NCBI RefSeq assembly: GCF_910592395.1
Contig: NC_088321.1
Coordinates: 1,924,001 to 1,988,000, forward strand
Length of the DNA stretch: 64,000 nt
Direction of reading: 5' to 3'
Source of the DNA: Lineus longissimus
Lineage: Eukaryota > Nemertea > Pilidiophora > Heteronemertea > Lineidae
In this document: in pieces, positions 22,269 through 30,986 of the stretch
How positions within the stretch are numbered: position 1 is the first letter of the stretch
Layout: every line of letters starts with the position of its first letter
Made by a program: the position numbers and the translations under genes
Notes under the pieces: model-generated
What the model saw: the letters and a program-made list of their open reading frames with translations, nothing else
Told to the model about the DNA's origin: nothing
The model's database searches: none

Positions 22269-22764
22269 AATATTTCCTCTTTTTCCCCTCGTTTGGAATG
22301 CACGGGAGATCAGGAAAAAAACCCAGGATAAACAAACTCTTGTAGCAAGCTGCCAAAAGGATAACCTCGTCCATAGGAATGTGGCATGAACATTCACTCT
22401 GCTATCAACATATGTTTCAGGTACCTGGATACAGGAATATTCAAAGTTTGCTTTTGAGATGACGCGGATGAAGTTATCAACATCACGCAAAGGCGGTAAA
22501 AAGTTTGAAATTGTGATTGAATTGAATATTTGCTATTTTGTTGATACGTCCTAGATACAAATTTCAGCATTACCGCTGTGTGGACTGATATACAAGTACA
22601 CTGTACATGTACTATGAAGAACAAGTTTCAGCAAATTCGTCTGCATGATAACTTGACTATGGCATTGTGTATAACTGCATTTCTGTTTTAACATTCAGTG
22701 TTAGAATCAGTTTTGTGTGTCTTAGAGGTGTTTCAGTAATTAGGCATACTAACTGTTTGACAAA

Positions 22765-22941
22765 TACAGTGGAACCTCGATTAGCGAACACCTCTTTATA
22801 AGGACACTCTCTCCAATAAGGACACAAGTTAAGCACCAAAATTGGTTCCTTTCAATTTGTCCCCGCTAATCAGGACACCTCTCTATTAAGGACAGCATTT
22901 GTCAGTCCCGAGGGTGTCCTTAATACAGAGGTTCTACTGTA
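22765..22941. mobile_element. Tigger/pogo-like MITE, copy 2
   Basis: Begins TACAGTGGAACCTCG and ends GGTTCTACTGTA. Reverse orientation relative to the 10.1-kb copy. Carries the family blocks 'ctattaaggacagc' and 'cagtcccgagggtgtcc'. Confidence 0.8.
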
Positions 22942-23200
22942 AATGGTACATGTACACATAATAGTATTCTATCTTCCTTTCAAAAATATATACACGTGGT
23001 ATTATTTGATAACAGATATTTTTGATTATACATGTTACGGTTTATATTGTGCATCGTTAACAATACACGTGGAAAGCACTGTCGATAGAACTACAACTTG
23101 ATTATAAGACAATGATACATGTACATGTATAACATGCTGACCCGTTCGAGGTTTATTCCCGATAATCACAAATTTCATAATTCATCCACAACGCCTTGTT

Positions 23201-23324
23201 AATGGGTGATATGAATAAAGACTAGCAAATGCTTTTATCTAAATCTCCATGTACATTTACACTAGGCCTTCCAGTACAAAACCGGAGTAAAAGCATTTGC
23301 TAGTCTTTATTCATATCACCCATT
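23201..23324. mobile_element. tiny foldback element, copy 2, perfect 37-bp arms
   Basis: Arm 23201-23237 (AATGGGTGATATGAATAAAG then ACTAGCAAATGCTTTTA) is perfectly inverted at 23288-23324, with a 50-bp loop. It shares AAAGACTAGCAAATGCTTTT with 17255-17356. Confidence 0.85.
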
Positions 23325-23326
23325 GT

Positions 23327-23669
23327 TTATGAAGTTCGTATCACGACGTAAATTTTTCTATGAAGATCGTATCACGACGTCATTTTCTATGAAGATCGTA
23401 TCACGACGTCAATTTTCTATGAAGTTCGTATCACGACGTCAACTTTTCTATGAAGTTCGTATCACGACGTCAATTTTCTATGAAGTTCGTATCACGACGT
23501 CAATTTTCTATGAAGTTCGTATCACGACGTCAATTTTCTATGAAGTTCGTATCACGACGTCAACTTTTCTATGAAGTTCGTATCACGACGTCAATTTTCT
23601 ATGAAGTTCGTATCACGACGTCAATTTTCTATGAAGTTCGTATCACGACGTCAATTTTCTATGAAGTTT
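23327..23669 (+). repeat. 30-31-bp tandem array (about 11 copies)
   Basis: Unit 'tatgaagttcgtatcacgac' followed by 'gtcaattttc'. Period alternates 30/31. It starts three bases after the 37-bp palindrome and drives spurious frames (repeats of KFVSRRQ). Not a gene. Confidence 0.9.
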
Positions 23670-24238
23670 CATCTTTTGAATTCATTCAGCCGATTTCAAT
23701 GAGGTTTCACAATTCCTACCCTTTATGGAACTTCTTAATTCGTTAATTAAGTTTCAGATTTTTCCCCGCAAATAACGAAGTTCAAAATTTCATAATATAT
23801 AGTGAAATTTCGTAATTCTGTCACTGAGTTTATAATTACTGCAGAAAGTTCGTTATAACCACTTTACAAAGCGGTCAGATATGAAGTCGCAATAAACTAC
23901 TGATACGATGATATATAGGACATTTATGAATGTCTACTTGATAATTTAGGCAAAATGCTAGAGATCACAATTAGCGCTTTTATGGTCTTGATGATGTTTG
24001 AATTACCCAGCAGGTGGCGCAATTCAAAAGCGCCATCATACGGCAATGGTGCAAATGATGGAATAGGTGATATGCAGCCCAACAGATAGATGTCAGCACT
24101 GTTGCATAACGTTGTGGTTACAGTACAATGTCTACAGAAGCAAATGCTATGTATCTGCTCGTGTCCCTGAGATTGAAATGGAACCGACGTTTATTCAACG
24201 CAATTTACCAGATTGTACATTGATCTGTTTGGAAATCT

Positions 24239-24306
24239 GATTACTCAAGATTCACCTTTATAAAGTCAGTTGATTACTCAAGATTCACCTTTATATAGTC
24301 AGTTGT
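24239..24306 (+). repeat. 34-bp tandem duplication
   Basis: 'attactcaagattcaccttt' followed by 'atadagtcagttg' occurs twice in a row. Confidence 0.8.
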
Positions 24307-24499
24307 TTTTAGGCATAAGCATCCGCAGTACAAATATGCAATGTGCTGTTTAAAGCCATTATATCGTAACTCACATTTCTGATTTAAATTGTCTTCAAGA
24401 TTTGTATTTTGGCGGATGAAGTTTTTTCTCGGTTTTTCCAGTCAAAATTTTCGCGATTTACAGATAATTCGCGAAAAACAGCGAAAATAATACGTGCTC

Positions 24500-24800
24500 T
24501 TCCATCCTGTTACGCAAGAAGTGTACCTTCGGCCGAATGTAGCCGTGCAGTGCCGCGGCCGCTGTCTCGACCACACTGGGCTTCTGGGCAGCCTTTCAGA
24601 GAGTCAGCTCTCCGATTTCGCCGCGGGGCCATTCGTGGCAGTACACGGCGATCAACTTCCCGTTGACCTGGGTTCGGTGACTCGGGAAGCTCCCCACCCC
24701 AGCCCCGAGAACGTCTGCCTCGGTGTCTACGAAGCACCCACGATTTCGCATCATCTCGGGACTCGGCAAGATGATGACCAAATGTCAACACTCCTCCCGT
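24500..24800. other. GC-rich island with open frames on both strands, possible exon
   Basis: This 300-bp patch is much richer in G+C than its surroundings. The plus frame from 24494 to 24836 is open (reads GLLGSLSESQLSDFAAGPF and later PENVCLGVYEAPTISHHLG). The minus frame 24781-24599 is also open (reads NGKLIAVYCHEWPRGEIGEL). Third codon positions are G/C-rich in both. I see no strong acceptor; GTACAA at about 24815 could be a plus donor. A true exon is plausible but strand and limits are undecided. No family recognised. Confidence 0.3.
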
Positions 24801-24836
24801 TCTTCCCTGATAAGTACAATGTTTTTTTTCATATTT

Positions 24837-25006
24837 GAACCATCCTTAACGGACACCTAGGTCAGCAGGTCACCCTCTCTAAAAGGGACAGTGTTATTGA
24901 TTCCAAACAGGTCGTTACTATTCAATTTGACCTCTGTAATCAGGACACCCCTCTATCAAGGACAGCATTTGTCCGGATGGTGTCCTTGATAGAGAGGTTC
25001 TACTAT
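24837..25006. mobile_element. Tigger/pogo-like MITE, diverged copy
   Basis: 'accatccttaacggacacct' at the left, 'aatcaggacacccctctatc' in the middle, and 'gatagagaggttctactata' at the right. The left TIR is eroded. Confidence 0.65.
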
Positions 25007-25463
25007 ATACGAGAAATACAATCTGATAAACTGCCTTGAAATTAACTATGTTGTGTTAAACAATAAGGATGGTATTTAAGTTGTAATCATGTGACGTCAC
25101 ACGGTGACGTCATAGGATGTGGCGACACAAATACATGACTGATGTATTGATGATATAGCTAAGTGCCTTTAAGCGCGAAATATGACACAATGGCAAAAGG
25201 CGTGGCCTATGACCTCAGGTTTATAATCAACTATCAATGCAAACTGTACCATATTGTAACGACTCGATTTATGTGATGTTGGCTTCAGAATCCCAGCATC
25301 AGCACAAATACTTCTAAAGCTAATCTACGTCAGTACATGTACATAATTATTGTTTTGATTTGCTTCGTCCACCTTCAGCCCTTCAATCAATGCGGCGACT
25401 TCGTATTCAGTAATACCGTAAAGGGTTAATTCCCTTTACACAAATACCAGCTATAGACCCTTT

Positions 25464-25565
25464 GGAATGACGTCACGATGTCGGCCATGTTGGGGGCCAG
25501 ATATAACGTGATGACGTCACGATGTCGGCCATGTTTGGGGCCAGATATAACGTGATGACGTCGGC
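25464..25565 (+). promoter_or_regulatory. duplicated 47-bp block with CRE palindromes
   Basis: 'tgacgtcacgatgtcggcca' followed by 'tgttgggggccagatataac' is present twice in tandem, giving two TGACGTCA sites and a third TGACGTC at about 25557. 'ggccatcttggg' follows at 25646, resembling YY1. Possible promoter of an unresolved gene, or a repeat. Confidence 0.35.
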
Positions 25566-25687
25566 TTTCTTCTTTTCAGGACTTCGCGTCAGGACTCGCG
25601 CAAAGCATCACAACATAGCGTGGCGCTCGTGACCGCACTGTTCGCGGCCATCTTGGGGGGCATTGTGACGCATATTGCAAAGCGTCT

Positions 25688-25716
25688 ATATCCCATGCCC
25701 AAGTTGTCCCTTTAAG
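25688..25716 (+). mobile_element. end fragment of the 'gttgtcccTTTAA' family
   Basis: 'catgcccaagttgtcccttt' followed by AA matches the right ends at 30885, 34560 and 37420. Confidence 0.6.
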
Positions 25717-25923
25717 GTCAGCACATCAATAGCTCCAATCTGTACGTAAAAGTCGATATACAGTATCGTCATCCACGTGCCACGTAACACAACTAGAATT
25801 TCCTCAGTGCCCTTATCCTTCCATCCAATCAAGCTCGTGTTCTCCCTCGGCACTTCCAGTGCAGCTGTACCAATTCCATAGCAATACTCAGCAGCCTTAG
25901 GGCAAGGCAACGCGAGACCCTAC

Positions 25924-25937
25924 GTTGCCATGGAGAC
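25924..25937. promoter_or_regulatory. X-box (RFX site)
   Basis: GTTGCCATGGAGAC fits the RFX consensus RYYNYY-N(1-3)-RRNRRAC. Twenty-odd bases downstream an ATG in good context (AAGATGGCC at about 25957) opens MADVMMRDDFPL, which could end at a GTGAAA donor. X-boxes usually sit just upstream of ciliary gene starts. No downstream exon is confirmed. Confidence 0.4.
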
Positions 25938-26472
25938 GACGAGAAACAAATAGCAAGATGGCCGATGTTATGATGAGAGATGATTTTCCATTGGTGAAAT
26001 GGTGTCTGACATTCCTTGTTCGAATGAAAATAAAATCGAAAGCACATTGGACTTTGATGTCCATCTACAGGCATACTATCAAGTATATAATCCATAAGGT
26101 TGACTACTTTTTTTTTAAAGGGTCACTCGATTCTTGATTCCAAAATGTTCACTAGAACATTGATTTCCTTCGTCAAGCAGATCTCCTTATTCATGAAATG
26201 GCCGGTTCCGACAAGGTTTACAGAGAATATTGGGGTGTTACCATGATGAGCCGTGAATTTCCCAAGAAATGCCAAAAAGCATTTTTATACATGACTTTTT
26301 TTCTTTCCAAATCAATCTGGCAAGATTTGTCATTAAAATATTCGTGTGTTTTTCACTATAGGATTCAAGGTCACGTGCATTATCGTCTGCTTGTTCGTCT
26401 GTGGCGTGGCTTGAGATGATTCCCTGTGGATATCCAATATTGACCGAACCCAAAATCAATATTCCTCAGATC

Positions 26473-26750
26473 TCTGGCTCATCTCAATTTAGCATAATAT
26501 TTCCATAGCAGCAAAACCGAAATGCCAGCACACCGGCAGAATTTCTTGTCATGTTTTGAACGAATTCCAATCAGTATCTTTTTAAGCGAGGTCGCTCGGT
26601 GGCCGGTAGACTGATCTCAATTTGACAAATGTCCCCATGGCAAACAGCATAGCCGAAATATTAGCATATTGCACTGGCAGGGCTCCTGGTCACGTTTGAA
26701 CAAACCAAGTCGATATATCGTTACGTTGCTCCAAGATCAGTAGACTGTTT
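26473..26750 (+). repeat. two diverged tandem copies, about 138 bp
   Basis: 'tctcaatttagcataatatt ... ccaatcagtatctt ... ccggtaga' is repeated as 'tctcaatttgacaaatgtcc ... aagtcgatatatcgtt ... tcagtaga'. No coding. Confidence 0.5.
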
Positions 26751-28110
26751 CACCATAAGTATTGGAAAATTCTGATCACATATCATCTTCGCGCAATCCC
26801 AAATGAATAAATAGTCTTACTTAATCTAATAGGCAGTGACACATACGCAAGCCCAGCTTAGACAAAACCTTATAACCCATTTATGCATTTCCGGCGTATT
26901 CAGTCGAGACTGAAGTAATTTGGAAGCAGAATTGAAGACCCGTGTAGTTTTGCAGTACCGACACATGACCGAATCTCTGCACTGCAAACATCTTCTACGC
27001 ATCAATCATTCAGAAATGGCAGCCGCATCAACTAAATTCCGTTGTAGGTACTAAACTAACCCATCGATTCTTGTCAATTCTTCACCGAAACAATTACCCC
27101 GTCGTAATTCAAAACCTTTGAAGCTTCTTCACGCCAGTGACGTTTATATTTCCTTGTGAATGTCCTCACATTACATGTATTTTAAGACTTCATCTGTTTT
27201 TTAAAATTTCCTTCGAAATGGGGTCTGAAATTTTAACTGGCACATGGCCCGGTCACCATTGATGCAGCAAGCACAACGCACTAACCTACTATTCTGTCCC
27301 ATGTCCACAATTGCTGTCTTTCGCTCACATTGCTGTACTCTCTAATCAAACTCGCACAGTGCCGAAATTCAAAAATTGAAAAGGAACGAAATCAGCGCCT
27401 CTAGTGTCAAGATATCTCCCTAATATGTTATTGCACCTGTATTACAGTAAAGTATCTCTTTCAGTATTTCAAATTTCATTCACTTATGAATGCCGTTGTT
27501 TCACCCTCCTGCGTCATGTCCAGGCATCTGACCAGGATCATTTTCTTCCAAGCACCGTGTATTCTACGTTGTCATGGTAGTGCAACCTTTTTCGGCAACA
27601 GCTGTCGTCATAACACTTCAAATTACAACTTCACTTATAAATAAAAGCCTCCTAAACGATTCCGAGATCAGTCAAATAGTCAAACTGGCGATGCCTCAAC
27701 TATTTGCCTATTGCATTTCCTTTAAAAACCTTTTCATTTTTTCGATATCAAAGTAATTTGTCTGACAGGAGTCGTTTCTACTCCAAGTGTCTTTCAGCTA
27801 GGTCCTCCATCGTTCAAGTTCGTTTTTATGCAAGTTCTTTTCCGATAATCCTCCTCCCTTTTCACGGAGACCGTCCTCCCTGTTTTTCTTTGGACTTGTG
27901 ATTCACTTAATTCATACTTTGTCAAATTAACGGAGACTACTCTTCTTTTACGGGCCATCAAAGACATCACGGCCGTCAGACAGCCTGTCTTATTTTCTTG
28001 ATGTCATTCTGATCTCTATCTGGATCGATTTCAGTATCTCGGCCTGTATGCAACACTAAGATGATCTTTACATCGATTTGGCCTTATTTTCTCGTCTGTT
28101 GTTCCATTTG
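26751..28110. other. intergenic, no gene resolved
   Basis: T-rich sequence. An ATG in good context at 27016 opens MAAASTKFRC before GTACTA at 27048, a conceivable first exon, but nothing downstream supports it. Confidence 0.3.
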
Positions 28111-28114
28111 CAGT

Positions 28115-28307
28115 ACGAGGTTCGCAGCTGATGTCTTCTTCGAATGACAATGGTCGAATTTCAGACGAGGTTCGCAGCTGATGTCTTCTTCGAATGACAA
28201 TGGTCGAATTTCAGACGAGGTTCGCAGCTGATGTCTTCTTCGAATGACAATGGTCGAATTTCAGACGAGGTTCGCAGCTGATGGCTTCTCGGAATGGCAT
28301 TGGTGAG
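28115..28307 (+). repeat. 50-bp tandem array (3.9 copies)
   Basis: Units start 'acgaggttcgcagctgatgt' at 28115, 28165, 28215 and 28265; the first three are identical and the last is degenerate. It lies 75-265 bases beyond the stop codon of the LRR gene, so it could be in its 3' flank or UTR. Confidence 0.95.
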
Positions 28308-28379
28308 ATAATCTCGTCTGCCATTTTTATACGCAAGACAGTCCCGCAGAAAAGGGTTGCATTTGTCCGATTGGTTGAC

Positions 28380-29537
28380 TTATACCAGTGTTCTCAGGAT
28401 GGTTTGGACCCATGCTAAAGAAATCAAGATGACCGCGGAACTGACTGTTGCGAGGGAAGCTGTGCACGTGACTGGTGTAACTCTCGGGCATGCGTACTCA
28501 TCCGCCGCCATCTTGGATGAATAGGAATCCTCACCAGCTATTTTTAGTTTTCGATACTTCCGAGGATTCTCGCAAGTCCCCGGCATATCGATGATGTTAT
28601 TTTTCGTCAACCTGTACAACTCGCACGTGCAGTTGATCGGAGAGCCCTCTATCGGTATGTAGGCCTTTGAATAAATGCAAGGTTCTGGAAGAAAGTCTAT
28701 CTTGGTCAATTCCGTGTTATTCAGAAGAATATTAAAGGTAACATTCACTATAGTGGCAGCGCGCACCCGATCATCAAAAGTCCCGGATTCGATTTTTTTT
28801 ATCGGGTTTCCAGAAAAGTCCATGTAGAATAGTAACTTAGGCAACGCATCAATGACTTCCTTTGCGATCTCTCGAAGTAGATTCTTCCCGAAATCGAGTC
28901 TTTTCAGATTGGGCATCTTCTCAAGCAGTTTCAGCGGGATTTTCCTCAAGAATAATTTGAACAGACTTAGCCGTTGGAGGTCGCCTAACCCGTCAAACAT
29001 TTTATCATTGAAAACGAGCGGGTTGCCACCGCCGATGTAAAGTTCCTCTAATTTCTTGGCATTTTTGAATGTATCCTTTGGAATTTTCGTCAGATTATTG
29101 TTCTCCAAGTCTAATATCTTTAAATTCGGAATATCGCCGAATAATTCCGGAATTGCATTCAAACAACAGTTTTTACATAAAATAGAGTCAACGGATTCGA
29201 CGCCCCTAAAAGTTGCCTGGTCAAACGTTTTCAAAGGATTGTTGTTAAATTTGATCCATCCGATTTTTATGCCTGCGAAATTCCCTGCTGGAAGCGCCTT
29301 CAGGCGGTTCCAACTCAAATCAATCCCGCCGATTCTCGTGCGCGTGATTTGCTCAAATCTCGGGAGTCTCGCGAGGTTTCTGTAACTGCAATTTATCATT
29401 TGTTCCTCTTCCCCCGTGTTAAGAGTTTTTATGAAACAGTCACACGGAAACTTTGGTGGACAATTAAAACCTGACGTCACCATTACCAACGTGACGACAA
29501 CCACCCAAAGGAGCCATTGTTCCAACCTCGCCGCCAT
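28380..29537 (-). CDS. secreted or membrane-anchored leucine-rich-repeat protein
   Basis: A single uninterrupted frame of 385 codons. The start ATG (29535-29537) has A at -3 and G at +4. Residues 1-23 are a signal peptide with a VVVVTLVMV core. Cys26, Cys32, Cys34 and Cys50 form an LRRNT cap. About eight LRRs follow (residues ~55-275), with the LxxLxLxxNxL pattern clearest at NLKILDLENNNLTKIP; others are irregular, e.g. FKLFLRKIPLK. A CTCEL-type LRRCT lies near residues 303-325. The C-terminus (about 362-385) is a 20-residue hydrophobic stretch followed by only RTLV: either a GPI-anchor signal or a single membrane span. Several N-glycosylation sequons are visible (NCS, NNTEL, NVT, NCT). Family function is usually extracellular adhesion, ligand binding or innate recognition; the ligand here is unknown. 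Lack of introns is common for such genes. Orthology is not assignable. Confidence 0.9.
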   Translation of the reverse strand: MAARLEQWLLWVVVVTLVMVTSGFNCPPKFPCDCFIKTLNTGEEEQMINCSYRNLARLPRFEQITRTRIGGIDLSWNRLKALPAGNFAGIKIGWIKFNNNPLKTFDQATFRGVESVDSILCKNCCLNAIPELFGDIPNLKILDLENNNLTKIPKDTFKNAKKLEELYIGGGNPLVFNDKMFDGLGDLQRLSLFKLFLRKIPLKLLEKMPNLKRLDFGKNLLREIAKEVIDALPKLLFYMDFSGNPIKKIESGTFDDRVRAATIVNVTFNILLNNTELTKIDFLPEPCIYSKAYIPIEGSPINCTCELYRLTKNNIIDMPGTCENPRKYRKLKIAGEDSYSSKMAADEYACPRVTPVTCTASLATVSSAVILISLAWVQTILRTLV

Positions 29538-29642
29538 CTTCCAATCTTGCCTGGCTCCGAGGTCACATTCAGGGAACTCTCGTTCGATCTCCTCTTACCA
29601 ATAAAAAGCGTCTTCGTTCCGGCGTAGCCAGTCTGATGCGTA

Positions 29643-29649
29643 ATTTATA
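29643..29649 (-). promoter_or_regulatory. candidate TATA box of the LRR gene
   Basis: On the minus strand the sequence reads GGCTATAAATTACGC about 106 bases before the LRR start codon. Initiation about 30 bases downstream would leave a 5' leader of about 75 bases. An alternative reading is that CTCTTTGCAG just upstream is a splice acceptor for a 5'UTR exon. Confidence 0.4.
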
Positions 29650-29694
29650 GCCACCCTGCAAAGAGAAAAACGAAAAGTTTTTCATTAAAGGAAT

Positions 29695-29750
29695 TTAAAG
29701 GGTCAACTTTGGGCACGAGATATGTGAGTTTTTGCTGCAGGACCTTACTT
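29695..29750 (-). mobile_element. end fragment of the 'TTAAAGGGACAACTT' family
   Basis: 'ttaaagggtcaactttgggc' followed by 'acgagatatgtgagttttt' matches the inverted right end of the 37.1-kb copy. It lies 160 bases upstream of the LRR start. Confidence 0.55.
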
Positions 29751-30394
29751 CTCCAAATAATCTACCTGGGTTTTATGTCGGAGTTTTCCTTCTCCTAGAC
29801 TGGTTGCCAGTTATCAAAATTTATATCTGTAGACTTGCCACAGCAAATATATTTTCAATACCTCTCCAAATATGGACTTGGCAGTTAAAAACATACTCGC
29901 GTCTAATTGATAGGTCTGGGTCCTCCAACCTATGAATATTCAATGGTGGTCTTTTCTGTAAATGTACCCATCTTTTGCTTAAATAATTCAATCTCCAACC
30001 ACTTGCAAACGTCGACAGTCCTTAATTAGCTAATTAAAAATCGACACACGACAGACGTGCTACACAACGAGATGAGGTAATTAGGTAAGGAGAAATCGAT
30101 TGAAGTTTTTATCCACTTGGAGCAATTCCTGAGGATGCTGATGAGAGAATTCATTAAGAATTTCCAGGCGATCCTTTAAACACTGTTTAAAGGACCATTT
30201 GCATTATTAAGGGCAATATTACGCAGCTGTCGGCTGCCTAGCCACCCCTCAGTCAACATAAGTAGTTTCCATCAAAAAATTGCACAAAAAAGGAAAAATT
30301 CAAAATCTGACTGAATTATTGCGCTTTTCCGAAACCTTATTGGTGACTTCGTTTAACTTTATCTTGCCTACCGAGTGCGGCCTTTAGAGTCCCT

Positions 30395-30885
30395 TTAAAG
30401 GGACAACTTTGGCGTTTTAGCTACCTGGCCGGGAGGATAATGACTCTGCGCCGCCACCATGCGCCGCCACCAGTAGTATCACACAGATGCTGAATTCTAA
30501 TAATGATTTTGGACAGCGTTGCGGGGCAGTTTTGGACACGGATGTGAATTTCAGGCAGTCCTACGGTTACACCCCATTCTATTATTTATTACAAGGACTT
30601 TTCAATTATCCTGTTTGGAGAAGTCACGGCCCTGCAGGAAGCCATTTTTATAATGAAAAAACCAACATATGCCGTTCTCTTATAACGATTTTCACCAGTG
30701 TTGAAAGACAGTTCTGGGCATGGCTTGCGAATTTCAAACAGGCCTAAGTTTACACCCCATTCTTGTGCATTTGTTATTGCAGTTCAATGACTTTTCAATT
30801 ATCCTGTATGGAGAAGTCACGGTCCTGGTGGAAGCCATTCTTGTATGAAAAACCAACATATCTCATACCCAAGTTGTCCCTTTAA
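30395..30885 (+). mobile_element. TTAA-flanked element with internal duplication
   Basis: Left end TTAAAGGGACAACTT; right end AAGTTGTCCCTTTAA. The interior block ('gttttggacacg ... cctacggttacaccccattc ... agtcacggtcctg') is present twice in tandem (about 30505-30665 and 30695-30860). Related copies at 34383, 37106, 39141 and 54406. The left TTAA is shared with the end of another repeat ('gagtccctttaa', 30330-30398). Confidence 0.7.
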
Positions 30886-30986
30886 GAATTATGGTCACGT
30901 TGCTTAGAAACGAATAAACATTGTGCGCTATCGTGCTGATTTTGAATGGGAATTTTATGGCGATTAACACGACCTTGCTATCACAG

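Noticed and set aside
27016-27047. First exon MAAASTKFRC followed by GTACTA
   Set aside because: Good start context, but no downstream exon or promoter motif to support it.
28115-28307. Regular direct repeats as a CRISPR array
   Set aside because: No spacers (units are contiguous), and the genome is eukaryotic. The same applies to the arrays at 23.3 and 43.3 kb.
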